A DNA stretch of 41,378 nt from Candidatus Amoebophilus sp. 36-38 (GTDB taxonomy: Bacteria; Bacteroidota; Bacteroidia; Cytophagales; Amoebophilaceae). The notes under the pieces were generated by a model. That model was not told the DNA's origin, made no database searches, and was given only the letters and a program-made list of their open reading frames with translations. The stretch is from NCBI GenBank assembly GCA_001897825.1, contig MKUM01000097.1, positions 1 to 41,378 of the forward strand. The letters are read 5' to 3'. A program made the translations under genes and the position numbers. Shown here piece after piece: positions 17,665 to 25,648 of this stretch (its first letter is position 1; each line of letters starts with the position of its first letter).

Positions 17665-18738
17665 CTATTTGGGTGTAAGCCTATAAAGAACTAGGCTCAC
17701 CATAGAAAACACAATATTAGGCATCCATACGGTCAACAGCAAATTATTTCCTTTTACATTAGCGGCTCCACGTGCAAATAAGAAAAACGCTATATAGATG
17801 ATTGCTAAAATGAAGCCTAGTGCAATCTGTAGCCCCATCCCCCCTCTACTTTTACGTGCCGAAACGACTACCCCCATCAACGTAAGTATAATAACAGCAA
17901 AGGGGGACATGTAGCGTACGTATTTCTCAGTTAAAAAGAAGCTGAGATTATCCGTGCCTTTTGCCTTTAGCTTTTGAATATGTTGATCCAATTCTGTTAG
18001 GGTAAGCATTTCATGCAGTTTGGGATTGACGCTAAAATCATCCGGATGTAGGTTCAGTGTGGTGTCTAATACGGCTCCACTAGTAATATACTCATCCATG
18101 CCATCTATTTTTCGATGCATCCAATCTTTAATTTCCCATTTACCTGATTCTTCTTTCCACCTAATAGCTTTGGCAGAAAGCTTTTCTACCAGTTGATGGT
18201 CCTGAATGGTTTCTAAAGTTACATCGGTGCCTAGCCCATTGTAGCTGCGGTAATAGCCTACATATAAGTAGGTATCTGAGGAGAGTTTAACATGTAGGTT
18301 TTTACTACTGGTTCGATAAGGGCTATCTATGTATTCTATTTCAAAAGCTACCCTTTTTTTATTTGCATCGGCCAGCACCCAACCTGTTAAAATAAAGCTA
18401 AATATAGCAAGAATTGAAGCACCTAGTAGATAAGGCATCAAGAAGCGTAAAAAGCTGATCCCTCCGCTCAGTATGGCGATGATTTCAGTACGCTGAGAAA
18501 GCCTAGAAGTTACAAATACCGTGGTAATGAACACGGTGATCGGTGTGACCAGGTTGGTCATGAAGGGTAAGAAGCTATAATAGTATTCAGCGATTTCTTT
18601 AAAAGTTAGGTTATGTCGAATAAAATATTCATTTTTTTCAGTGATATCGATCAACATGATGATAACGATGATCAAGCATAGGATAAATAAGAAGCTTAAT
18701 AAAAATTTCTTTAATATGTAGCGATCTAACAATTTCAT
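17665..18738 (-). CDS. LptF/LptG-family LPS export permease
   Basis: The 357-residue protein belongs to the YjgP/YjgQ family. These permeases sit in the inner membrane, pair with the ATPase LptB and extract lipopolysaccharide for transport to the outer membrane. Three helices lie at the N-terminus (about 12-35, 55-78, 100-122), then a periplasmic beta-jellyroll-like region (about 125-265), then three C-terminal helices (about 270-350). The N-terminus MKLLDRYILKKFLLSF is typical. I cannot tell LptF from LptG; Bacteroidota often carry two such genes. In related genomes this gene commonly follows tgt directly, whereas here a repeat-filled gap of 587 bases separates them. Confidence 0.9.
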   Translation of the reverse strand: MKLLDRYILKKFLLSFLFILCLIIVIIMLIDITEKNEYFIRHNLTFKEIAEYYYSFLPFMTNLVTPITVFITTVFVTSRLSQRTEIIAILSGGISFLRFLMPYLLGASILAIFSFILTGWVLADANKKRVAFEIEYIDSPYRTSSKNLHVKLSSDTYLYVGYYRSYNGLGTDVTLETIQDHQLVEKLSAKAIRWKEESGKWEIKDWMHRKIDGMDEYITSGAVLDTTLNLHPDDFSVNPKLHEMLTLTELDQHIQKLKAKGTDNLSFFLTEKYVRYMSPFAVIILTLMGVVVSARKSRGGMGLQIALGFILAIIYIAFFLFARGAANVKGNNLLLTVWMPNIVFSMVSLVLYRLTPK

Positions 18739-18775
18739 ACTGATGTGACTAATTTAGACTTTCTTTCTCTATTTC

Positions 18776-18801
18776 TCAGAGTCCCTTTCAGGTGACTCTG
18801 A
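18776..18801. repeat. Hairpin repeat, TCAGAGTC family
   Basis: Perfect 8-bp arms TCAGAGTC / GACTCTGA around a 10-nt loop, just upstream of the LptF/G permease start. It is the fourth copy of this family in the window. Confidence 0.6.
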
Positions 18802-18840
18802 AGGCGTATAGATTTTCTAATTTAAATTTACTTGTTTAAA

Positions 18841-19127
18841 GCAAATTTCGCCTGCGGCGCGCCTTATTTTTTTTCTACCACAAAAAAAGTAAGCAAAAAA
18901 GTCACCGCTGTGCAGAAAAAGGCTAAAATTTACAACTGGACCCAATTAGCCTAAACTCTTTCTACTTCACTGCTTGTCCAGCGAACGAAAGAGATTTAGC
19001 GTCCAGGTCCTCGGAAACACTCGAGCGAGAGCATGTCACCCCTGCGAAAGCAGGGGCACTGTTCTCGGATCTGGCCGGCCACCCTGCAAATTTTTTAACG
19101 CCTTTTTCTGCAAGGCGGATTTTTAAC
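18841..19127 (+). repeat. 290-bp structured repeat, copy A
   Basis: This copy aligns over its whole length with 23313-23607 read on the opposite strand. It contains a 12-bp hairpin (18863-18874 with 18882-18893) closed by a 7-nt loop CTACCAC. A long-range 8-bp helix (19003-19010 with 19067-19074) encloses a 7-bp CCCCTGC stem with a GAAA tetraloop (19039-19056). A CGCCTT/AAGGCG hairpin followed by T5 lies at the right end (19099-19124). The block 19011-19062 is nearly identical in both copies. No coding frame is shared. It may be a structured RNA, a non-autonomous mobile element or both. Confidence 0.8.
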
Positions 19128-19169
19128 TTCAAACTTCTGTGTTCTGTGACACACAGACCACTTATTGCT

Positions 19170-19193
19170 GGCGCAAGCGTCCTCGCTTGTGCC
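19170..19193. repeat. Hairpin repeat, GCGCAAG family
   Basis: 10-bp arms GGCGCAAGCG / CGCTTGTGCC with one G-T pair and loop TCCT. The copy at 36331 differs by a compensated C-G to T-A pair. Confidence 0.6.
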
Positions 19194-19213
19194 TCAGTCC
19201 CTTCCTTAAAGCA

Positions 19214-19262
19214 GTCGCTCGGCTTTGCCGAGTGACAAATATTTCTGATCGGCTATGCCGAT
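19214..19262. repeat. Two adjacent hairpins
   Basis: The first hairpin has 10-bp arms (GTCGCTCGGC / GCCGAGTGAC, loop TTT, one G-T pair) at 19214-19236. The second has 6-bp arms (ATCGGC / GCCGAT, loop TAT) at 19248-19262. Both carry the core CGGC-T-GCCG and lie downstream of tgt. Confidence 0.55.
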
Positions 19263-19325
19263 TGCGTTTCGTGACCTTGTGACACACAGACTACGAAACT
19301 TTTCTTAAAATTAACACGAATCTAT

Positions 19326-20450
19326 TTATAATCGCTCCATAATTCTTTTAATGATGCTGTTTTTCCAAGGAACGAAGTTGTTTATTAAAATTTGTTTCCT
19401 AGCTTCCTTGACCAGCCACAAATAAAAAGTAAGGTTATGAATACTTGCAAGCTGAGCACCTAGTATCTCTTGTGACTTGAATAAATGATATAAGTATGCT
19501 TTGGTATAGTGGTTGCTCACGTAGCTGTTTAGTCCTGAATCGATGGGGCTAAAGTCTTGCTTCCATTGTTGATTCTTGATGTTAATAATCCCTTGGGTAG
19601 TAAATAGTCTGCCATTTCTTCCACTACGGGTAGGCATTACACAGTCAAACATGTCGATTCCTAGTGCGATACACTCTAACAAATCACGTGGGGTTCCTAC
19701 GCCCATCAAATAACGGGGTTTTTCGGCTGGCAATACACTACAAACCCAATCTGTAACTTCATACAACTGACCGGTAGGATGGCATACGCCTCCAATCGCA
19801 TTTCCGGGTTGATCCATAGCTGCGATCGTTTCAGCCGATTGCAGCCGGAGATCTTTATAAATACTCCCTTGTACAATGGGGAACAGAGTTTGGTAGTTGT
19901 TGGTTGCTGTAGTCGTTTTTTTAAATTGGTCAATACCTCTTTGCAGCCACCTATGAGTCATTTCCATCGATTGCCTAGCATACGTATAGGTACAAGGATG
20001 GGGCGTACATTCATCTAATACCATCATGATATCCGATCCGATGCTCCTTTGTGTATCTATTACATTTTCTGGGGTAAAGGTGTGTATGCTCCCATCTATA
20101 TGTGAATAAAAGGTGACGCCCTGTTCTGTGATCTTTCTGCGGTCTGTTAGTGAATAGACCTGATACCCGCCACTATCTGTCAGTATAGGTTTATTCCAAT
20201 TGATAAATCCATGAAGTCCTCCCGCTTGTTCTAATACGTGTGTGCCAGGGCGTAGATATAGATGATACGTATTTCCTAGTATGATTTCAGCCGCTACGTC
20301 TTGGTGTAAGTTACGTTGCTCTACTGCCTTCACAGTTCCTGCCGTACCTACCGGCATAAATATCGGGGTATGAATTTTTCCATGGCTGGTGGTAATAATG
20401 CCTGCACGGGCCTTGGAAGAAGTATCTACATGTTCTAATTCAAATTGCAT
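19326..20450 (-). CDS. tgt: Queuine/preQ1 tRNA-guanine transglycosylase
   Basis: Tgt swaps guanine 34 in GUN-anticodon tRNAs for preQ1, a step to queuosine. The 374-residue protein has the general acid/base Asp92 in TDSGGYQVYSL, the nucleophile Asp269 in DMFDCVMPTRSGRNG, and the GGVCHPTG and VGTPRDLLE loops. The usual CxCxxC zinc triad before the final His is not visible. The equivalent stretch (about 304-316, SGLNSYVSNHY) has no Cys, although the IHNL segment is kept. I believe Bacteroidota Tgt proteins often look like this, so I treat it as a lineage feature and not damage. Other queuosine genes are absent from the window. Confidence 0.92.
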   Translation of the reverse strand: MQFELEHVDTSSKARAGIITTSHGKIHTPIFMPVGTAGTVKAVEQRNLHQDVAAEIILGNTYHLYLRPGTHVLEQAGGLHGFINWNKPILTDSGGYQVYSLTDRRKITEQGVTFYSHIDGSIHTFTPENVIDTQRSIGSDIMMVLDECTPHPCTYTYARQSMEMTHRWLQRGIDQFKKTTTATNNYQTLFPIVQGSIYKDLRLQSAETIAAMDQPGNAIGGVCHPTGQLYEVTDWVCSVLPAEKPRYLMGVGTPRDLLECIALGIDMFDCVMPTRSGRNGRLFTTQGIINIKNQQWKQDFSPIDSGLNSYVSNHYTKAYLYHLFKSQEILGAQLASIHNLTFYLWLVKEARKQILINNFVPWKNSIIKRIMERL

Positions 20451-20650
20451 GCTTATGCGTGAAAAAATTATTCTGCAAAGATACGGGCTATTGTATCTTA
20501 AAGAAATAGAATTCTTCCAGAATGTGGGTTAAGCTAATATAAGATCAACTTGATATAAGCGAGGATGCTTGTGCCACCTCTTACTACACTGTTAATCATC
20601 AAGGGAAATCAAAAAAAGAGATTCTGGACAAATTCTTACTTTAAATGTTC

Positions 20651-20691
20651 CTCCACATCATGATCTGTGGCACACAGACCATGATGTGGAG
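20651..20691. repeat. Near-perfect 19-bp hairpin
   Basis: Arms CTCCACATCATGATCTGTG and CACAGACCATGATGTGGAG pair over 19 positions with one mismatch and a 3-nt loop (GCA). It begins three bases past the stop of the Zn-ribbon lipoprotein gene and could act as a transcript end, although no T-run follows. Its centre TGTGGCACACAGAC resembles TGTGACACACAGAC at 19146 and 19278. Confidence 0.7.
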
Positions 20692-20693
20692 CC

Positions 20694-21149
20694 TTAGCAA
20701 GAACGAATGAATATAGGACCGATCTCACTCCATTCACTCGCTCGGATTTCTTTTTTTGTTGCCAGACCTGCTGGATGTGCACCATTGTTACTAAAAAGGA
20801 CATGTATACTATCAACATTAAAATATTCTTCTAATGCATATCGATCAACTGCTCCGCGAGGGCCTATATTTTTAGGGCTTAACCAGTAAGTAGAACATTC
20901 TTCACAATACAATATGATAGCTCCATTAGTAAGCTTGTAAAGATAACGATCATCTCCTTCGCAAATAGGACACAGCGCTTCTTCCGATTGTGCATTAGAA
21001 TTTTCTTCATTCTTATTATAGGAATCTTTTCCATGAAATCCATTTTTACCCATCATATTCATGCTGTTCCCACAGCTATTTATATTTAGCAAGGTTAGTA
21101 CCATAAAGATATTTAGTATTTTTGGTGCCATTTTGAATTTATGTTCCAT
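20694..21149 (-). CDS. Small lipoprotein with a four-cysteine zinc-ribbon-like motif
   Basis: The 151-residue product has a hydrophobic signal segment ending in a lipobox-like NINSC, so it may be exported and lipid-anchored. After an Asn/Gly/Lys-rich spacer come CPIC and, 26 residues on, CEEC in an ILYCEECSTYW context, which looks like a zinc ribbon. I do not recognise the family. A shorter start at 21131 (MAPKILN) also gives a good signal peptide, while the longest open frame (21218) adds a Cys/His-containing leader that is unlikely. The gene lies between tgt and uvrC, inside the segment bounded by the two 290-bp repeats. A cysteine-rich ribbon on a lipoprotein is unusual because the periplasm is oxidising. 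Confidence 0.6.
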   Translation of the reverse strand: MEHKFKMAPKILNIFMVLTLLNINSCGNSMNMMGKNGFHGKDSYNKNEENSNAQSEEALCPICEGDDRYLYKLTNGAIILYCEECSTYWLSPKNIGPRGAVDRYALEEYFNVDSIHVLFSNNGAHPAGLATKKEIRASEWSEIGPIFIRSC

Positions 21150-21263
21150 AGTAATAAGGTTTATTGTATGACCATGATATAAACAAATTATTAGATTATT
21201 ACAAAACAGTTTATACAAAATTGATCGATAATGTTTTTTATACGTAAGTTGTAAATCAAGTTC

Positions 21264-23057
21264 CTATTTTAAGTGTTCCTTGACCTGGATTGCCTTTTTG
21301 TGACCTATTTGTTTAGCTAAGGTATCCAGATCGACTTCTTTGATGTTTTGTACAGACCCAAAATGTTGTAAAAGGGTAGTAATTGTTTTAGGTCCTATGC
21401 CTGGTATGATATCTAACTGACTTTTGAAGCTTGCCTTGCTTCGCTTGTCTCGATGAAACGTGATGGCAAACCGATGTGCTTCATTGCGTATTTGTTGTAA
21501 TAATTTTAAAGCGGGAGATTGTTTGCTTAAATGTAGGGGATAGCTATCTTCTGGGTAGTAGATTTCTTCTAGTCGCTTAGCAATGCCTATGATGGCTACT
21601 TGCCCATAAATTCCCAGCTCCTGTAAAGTTATTACTGCTGCGCTAAGTTGTCCTTTTCCTCCATCAATTACAATTAAATCGGGAAGTTTCTGATTTTCTT
21701 CTATCAACCTGGTATATCTCCTGCCAACTACTTCACGCATGGATGCAAAATCATCTGGGCCGACCACGGTTTTGATGTTAAAATGTCGATACTCTTTTTT
21801 AGCAGGTTTCCCATTTTTAAATACGACCATGGCGGCTACAGGATGTGCTCCTTGGATGTTAGAATTGTCAAAACATTCAATATGCAAGGGCAGCGATTTA
21901 AGCCGCAGCTCTTTTTGCAACAATTCAAGCGGCTTATACGTACGCTTCTGGTTATCCTCTTGTCGGGTTAAAGCTTCCTTTTTTAGAAAAAGTGCATTTT
22001 TTATGGCTAATTCTACCAATCTCCTTTTATCACCTATTTTAGGTACTGAAATGGTGAGTTTATCAAGAGATGTGTTAATGGGTAGGTTTACCAAAGCTTC
22101 CGAAGCAGTGCTTGCATATTTTTCTCTAAAATGTAAGATAATTAAAGGCAAGATCTCTTCATCCAGCTCGTCTAGCTGCTTTTTAATCTCTGTAGTTTGG
22201 GTAAATATAATAGCTCCTTCCTTGATTTGCAGATAGCTGATAAAAGCTGATTTGATATCTGAGAGTATAGCAAATACATCCATATCTCCTATTTGGGGAT
22301 TGGTAATTGTAGATTTTGCTTGGTAGTTGTCTAAAGCGGTTATTTTTTCCTTATAGGATTGAGCGTCCTTATAATCCATCATTTGGGCTGCCTGATACAT
22401 TTTTTCTTTAAAATTCTTCTTAATAGCTGACATATTGCCTTTCAGAAAGGTCTCAATTTCTGCGATTTCTTGATTATACGATTCTTCGGTTTGTCGCCCT
22501 TCGCACGGTCCTTTGCAATGTTTCATGTGGTATTCTAGACAAACTTTAAACTTATGTTTGCGTATGTTTTCTGGAGTTAGGTTATAGCTGCAAGTGCGGA
22601 TCGTATAGAGACTTCTAATGAGCTCTAGCATCCGATACAAATTTTTTATGTCCGTAAATGGCCCATAATAATGTCCTGAATCTGCACAAGGTTGTCTGGT
22701 AACAATAACACGTGGAAAAGGCTCTTTGGTAATGCATATATAAGGATACGTTTTATCATCCTTAAGTAAAATATTATAACGGGGCTGCGTAGTTTTGATG
22801 AGGTTATTTTCTAACAACAAGGCCTCGTATTCAGAGTTTACAATCGTGAAGCTAACAGAAGTGATTTCTTCTACCATTCTTTGAGTTTTGAGGCTAGTTA
22901 GATGTTTTTTGTTGAAATAGCTAGAAACTCTCTTTTTAAGATTTTTTGCTTTACCTACGTAGATAATGGCTTGTTCTTTATTGTAAAAAAAATAAACGCC
23001 AGGTTGATGGGGTACTACTTTTCTAATTTCTGTTACTGGATATTGTTTCGCTTCCAT
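21264..23057 (-). CDS. uvrC: UvrABC excinuclease subunit C
   Basis: UvrC makes the 3' and 5' incisions around DNA lesions marked by UvrAB. The 597-residue chain is full length. A GIY-YIG nuclease domain comes first (about 15-95; GVYFFYN...IIYVGKAKNLKKR), then the Cys-rich linker (about 145-180), a UVR motif (about 205-240), the RNase-H-like endonuclease domain (about 375-540; FDNSNIQG, VIDGGKGQLSAA) and a tandem helix-hairpin-helix at the end (IIPGIGPKTITTLLQHFGS). The stop codon is TAG. UvrD, which displaces UvrC after incision, is encoded at 8397. Confidence 0.95.
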   Translation of the reverse strand: MEAKQYPVTEIRKVVPHQPGVYFFYNKEQAIIYVGKAKNLKKRVSSYFNKKHLTSLKTQRMVEEITSVSFTIVNSEYEALLLENNLIKTTQPRYNILLKDDKTYPYICITKEPFPRVIVTRQPCADSGHYYGPFTDIKNLYRMLELIRSLYTIRTCSYNLTPENIRKHKFKVCLEYHMKHCKGPCEGRQTEESYNQEIAEIETFLKGNMSAIKKNFKEKMYQAAQMMDYKDAQSYKEKITALDNYQAKSTITNPQIGDMDVFAILSDIKSAFISYLQIKEGAIIFTQTTEIKKQLDELDEEILPLIILHFREKYASTASEALVNLPINTSLDKLTISVPKIGDKRRLVELAIKNALFLKKEALTRQEDNQKRTYKPLELLQKELRLKSLPLHIECFDNSNIQGAHPVAAMVVFKNGKPAKKEYRHFNIKTVVGPDDFASMREVVGRRYTRLIEENQKLPDLIVIDGGKGQLSAAVITLQELGIYGQVAIIGIAKRLEEIYYPEDSYPLHLSKQSPALKLLQQIRNEAHRFAITFHRDKRSKASFKSQLDIIPGIGPKTITTLLQHFGSVQNIKEVDLDTLAKQIGHKKAIQVKEHLK

Positions 23058-23312
23058 AGACTTCTATGCTTAACTACTCTAGGTTCTAAAATTCAGCTAA
23101 AAGATACTAAAAATAGTATAAAACTTGTTGTGGCCTTTGTATGAGTCTCCATTAAAATATGAGCAAAAGTTATAATTTAAGTGAGGGCTTTTAAAATCCT
23201 GTTTATAATCTCGTACAAAACTTATTTTTTAGTGGAATCTATGAGCGAAGCTTAGACAAAATGTAATCACCAATGCTCTTTTTGGATTCCGGGTAGGATG
23301 TAATAGTTTTGA
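23058..23312. other. AT-rich intergenic stretch
   Basis: The sequence between the start of uvrC and repeat copy B is AT-rich. I see no gene, RNA or clear repeat in it; it should contain the uvrC promoter, but no convincing TTTG/TAnnTTTG pair is visible. Confidence 0.4.
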
Positions 23313-23607
23313 GTTAAAAAAAAACGCCTTGCAGAAAAGTGCGTTAAAAAATTTGCAGGGTGGCCGGCCAGACATGAGGACAGTGCCCCTGCTTTCGCAG
23401 GGGTGACATGCTCTCGCTCGAGTGTTTCCGAATGTCTGGACGCTAAATCTCTTGTGTGTGTGTTGGAAAAGCAGTGCAGGGGAAAGAGTTTAGACTAATT
23501 GGGTCTAGTCATAAATTTTAGCATTTTTACGCACAGCGGTGACTTTTTCGCACACTTTTTGTGTGGCAGACAAAAAGTGTGGCCCGCTGCAGGCGAAGCA
23601 TAATTTC
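23313..23607 (-). repeat. 290-bp structured repeat, copy B
   Basis: This is the inverted counterpart of 18841-19127. Its equivalent helices are 23551-23562 with 23570-23581 (12 bp, 7-nt loop) and 23368-23375 with 23432-23439 (8 bp, perfect). Both differ in sequence from copy A yet still pair. The GAAA-loop stem and its surroundings are almost unchanged. The terminator-like stem at the outer end (near 23325) is disrupted here. It lies between uvrC and nuoM. Confidence 0.8.
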
Positions 23608-23639
23608 AAAATAAAGATTACCGAACTTAAACTTAGATT

Positions 23640-25394
23640 TCAAAGATTGTAAACAGTTTTTAAATTGGCTTTACCTATTTGATATATCTGATCTACAAAC
23701 AGCTTGATACTATCTTTTGACAGACTTAAGAGTAAATTAGGGAAAATGCCCAATATTACTACAGTTATAATAACTGCAATCAATAATATAGCCTCTTTTA
23801 TACGGATATCCCTGAGCAGGATCGTCCAATCCGGGAATCGTAAAGAAAATTTACCCCCAAACATACGCTGTATGGTCCATACATAATACGTAGTGTTTAA
23901 GAATATGCTGAGACCACCTAGTATACCTATCCCCATTTTCCAAACTGAATTATAAACAGAAGACTGAAAAGCACCGAGCAAGATGAGTAATTCCGCTATA
24001 AAAGTTGAAAACCCAGGTGTTCCCAATGCCGCTGCAAACGCTATCAAAGATATCACTGTATAGTAAGGCATCTGACTAGCTAGGCCACTATAATTTTGGA
24101 TGGTCCTATCCTGAGTTCTTGAATAAATGATAGCTACTACTAGAAAAAGTAAGCTGGCAATTAATCCGTGGCTTATCAATTGATATAAAGCACCTTGCAT
24201 CCCCTCAGCAGTTAATGAACCTATGCCAACTAAGAAGAATCCCATATGAGCTACCGATGAATAAGCGATCATTTTCTTTAGATCTTGCATGGCCAATGCA
24301 TTCAGTGCGGCATATATGCCAGATATGATGCCTATTACTCCTATCCAAAAACCAAAGTGAATGGCTCCTTCCGGAAATATACTATAAGCTGTCCGCAATA
24401 GACCATAAGCGCCTAGTTTGAGCAAAATGCCAGCTAGTACGATAGAAATAGGGGTGGGGGCTTGTACGTGTGCGTCTGGTAGCCAATTATGTAGTGGTGC
24501 AATGGCTAGTTTGATCATAAATCCAATTAATAAAATGAAGAATCCAAGGAGACGCATGGGATATCCTTGGAATGATTGGATACTGGTAATACTAAAAGTA
24601 GTATGAGGGATAAAATTTTGGGTGTTGGTCATTAAGGGTACTTCAAAGGTATGTACGATATCTTGGGCGGCTATTTGATTGTTTTGGATCATTTTTTGAA
24701 TGCATACAATCTGTTCAGGAGCAGTGTTTTCGAGTACGGAGCCCTTTAATATACCTGCTTGGATACCTGTAGCTATGGGATCATAGGTAGATAATCCTAA
24801 ACCAATGAGTACGACGAGTATTAAAATAGCACCAGCTAGTGTGTATAAAAAGAATTTCGTAGCGGCAGCAGGTCCGTTGGCCTCTCCCCATAAACCAATC
24901 AAAAAATAGATAGGTACTAGCGTTAGTTCAAAAAAGATATAAAACAACAAGAAATCTAAAGCTACCAGGCTACCTATAATTAAGGTGTTTAGTAATAAGT
25001 ATAAAATAAAATAAGCTTTTACATATTTTTTGATAGACCAAGAAGCAACAGCTCCTATACTTAAAACAAAGAGCGCTAAACCTAGCAGTCCTACATTCAG
25101 ACCATCTAATCCTAAAAAATAGTTGACAGATAGGATACCTAGATTTCCTAAAGAAAAACGCAACCAACTACATTTTTCTACAAAGTATAGGGAATTAAAG
25201 AGGGGCTGATTAGTCTGCCAGGCAGCAGCAGCATATAGCTGACTGAGAATCCAGACAAAACATATAACTTGTAAAGATAAGGTTAATAACACAATAGCCT
25301 TGTGTAAGTTTCTTCTATGTGCAGGAATGAGTAGATTGACACATGCACTACCTACAGGTAACCAAGTGATGAGGGACAAAATGGGTATTTGCAT
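23640..25394 (-). CDS. nuoM: NADH-quinone oxidoreductase subunit M (proton-pumping membrane subunit)
   Basis: NuoM is one of the antiporter-like proton-pumping subunits of respiratory complex I in the inner membrane. The 584-residue protein has many membrane helices, the conserved Glu156 in FYIFFELTLVPIYFLIG and Lys295 in GFMIKLAIAP, and the signature LHNWLPDAHVQAPTPIS. Residues about 201-280 form a hydrophilic insert that makes it longer than the usual size of about 500. The neighbours nuoL and nuoN are missing on both sides: uvrC lies downstream and ppx upstream. The gene is therefore either split from a nuo cluster elsewhere or a solitary remnant. An Mrp-antiporter MrpD origin is possible but less likely given the motifs. 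Confidence 0.85.
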   Translation of the reverse strand: MQIPILSLITWLPVGSACVNLLIPAHRRNLHKAIVLLTLSLQVICFVWILSQLYAAAAWQTNQPLFNSLYFVEKCSWLRFSLGNLGILSVNYFLGLDGLNVGLLGLALFVLSIGAVASWSIKKYVKAYFILYLLLNTLIIGSLVALDFLLFYIFFELTLVPIYFLIGLWGEANGPAAATKFFLYTLAGAILILVVLIGLGLSTYDPIATGIQAGILKGSVLENTAPEQIVCIQKMIQNNQIAAQDIVHTFEVPLMTNTQNFIPHTTFSITSIQSFQGYPMRLLGFFILLIGFMIKLAIAPLHNWLPDAHVQAPTPISIVLAGILLKLGAYGLLRTAYSIFPEGAIHFGFWIGVIGIISGIYAALNALAMQDLKKMIAYSSVAHMGFFLVGIGSLTAEGMQGALYQLISHGLIASLLFLVVAIIYSRTQDRTIQNYSGLASQMPYYTVISLIAFAAALGTPGFSTFIAELLILLGAFQSSVYNSVWKMGIGILGGLSIFLNTTYYVWTIQRMFGGKFSLRFPDWTILLRDIRIKEAILLIAVIITVVILGIFPNLLLSLSKDSIKLFVDQIYQIGKANLKTVYNL

Positions 25395-25496
25395 ATGTAT
25401 GGGATACTGTATTTGTTATTAAAGATTATATGCAAATAAATACCTAATTTATTTTTCTGAACAAGTTTTGATGGAATTATTATATGTAGTACGGTT

Positions 25497-25513
25497 GCTC
25501 AGTAAGACTGAGC
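25497..25513. repeat. Short hairpin in the ppx-nuoM gap
   Basis: Perfect 7-bp arms GCTCAGT / ACTGAGC with loop AAG. It sits in the 254-bp gap downstream of ppx. The GC-richer stretch 25530-25575 beside it has no recognised feature. Confidence 0.45.
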
Positions 25514-25648
25514 GATCAATAATTCTAACTCGGCGGGTTGGGCACACGCGAGGCACGTGCGCAAACATGGGAGTGGAGTGGATTACTTCTAGCTGGCCTG
25601 AAAAACCATACAAAGAGCTTGAGTAGACTTTGAGGAAAAGTATATAGC

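Larger units (their letters stand above)
18739..19325. other. Non-coding repeat island between tgt and the lpt permease
   Basis: This 587-bp stretch holds no gene I can support. From left to right it contains a TCAGAGTC hairpin (18776-18801), the 290-bp structured repeat copy A (18841-19127), a TGTGACACACAGAC motif (19146-19159), a GCGCAAG hairpin (19170-19193), two more hairpins (19214-19236 and 19248-19262) and a second TGTGACACACAGAC motif near 19278-19291. It looks like a hotspot for insertion of small palindromic elements. Confidence 0.75.

Noticed and set aside
20636-20818. 60-codon frame overlapping the Zn-ribbon lipoprotein gene
   Set aside because: Out-of-frame shadow running through a 19-bp hairpin; no signal, domain or start context supports it.
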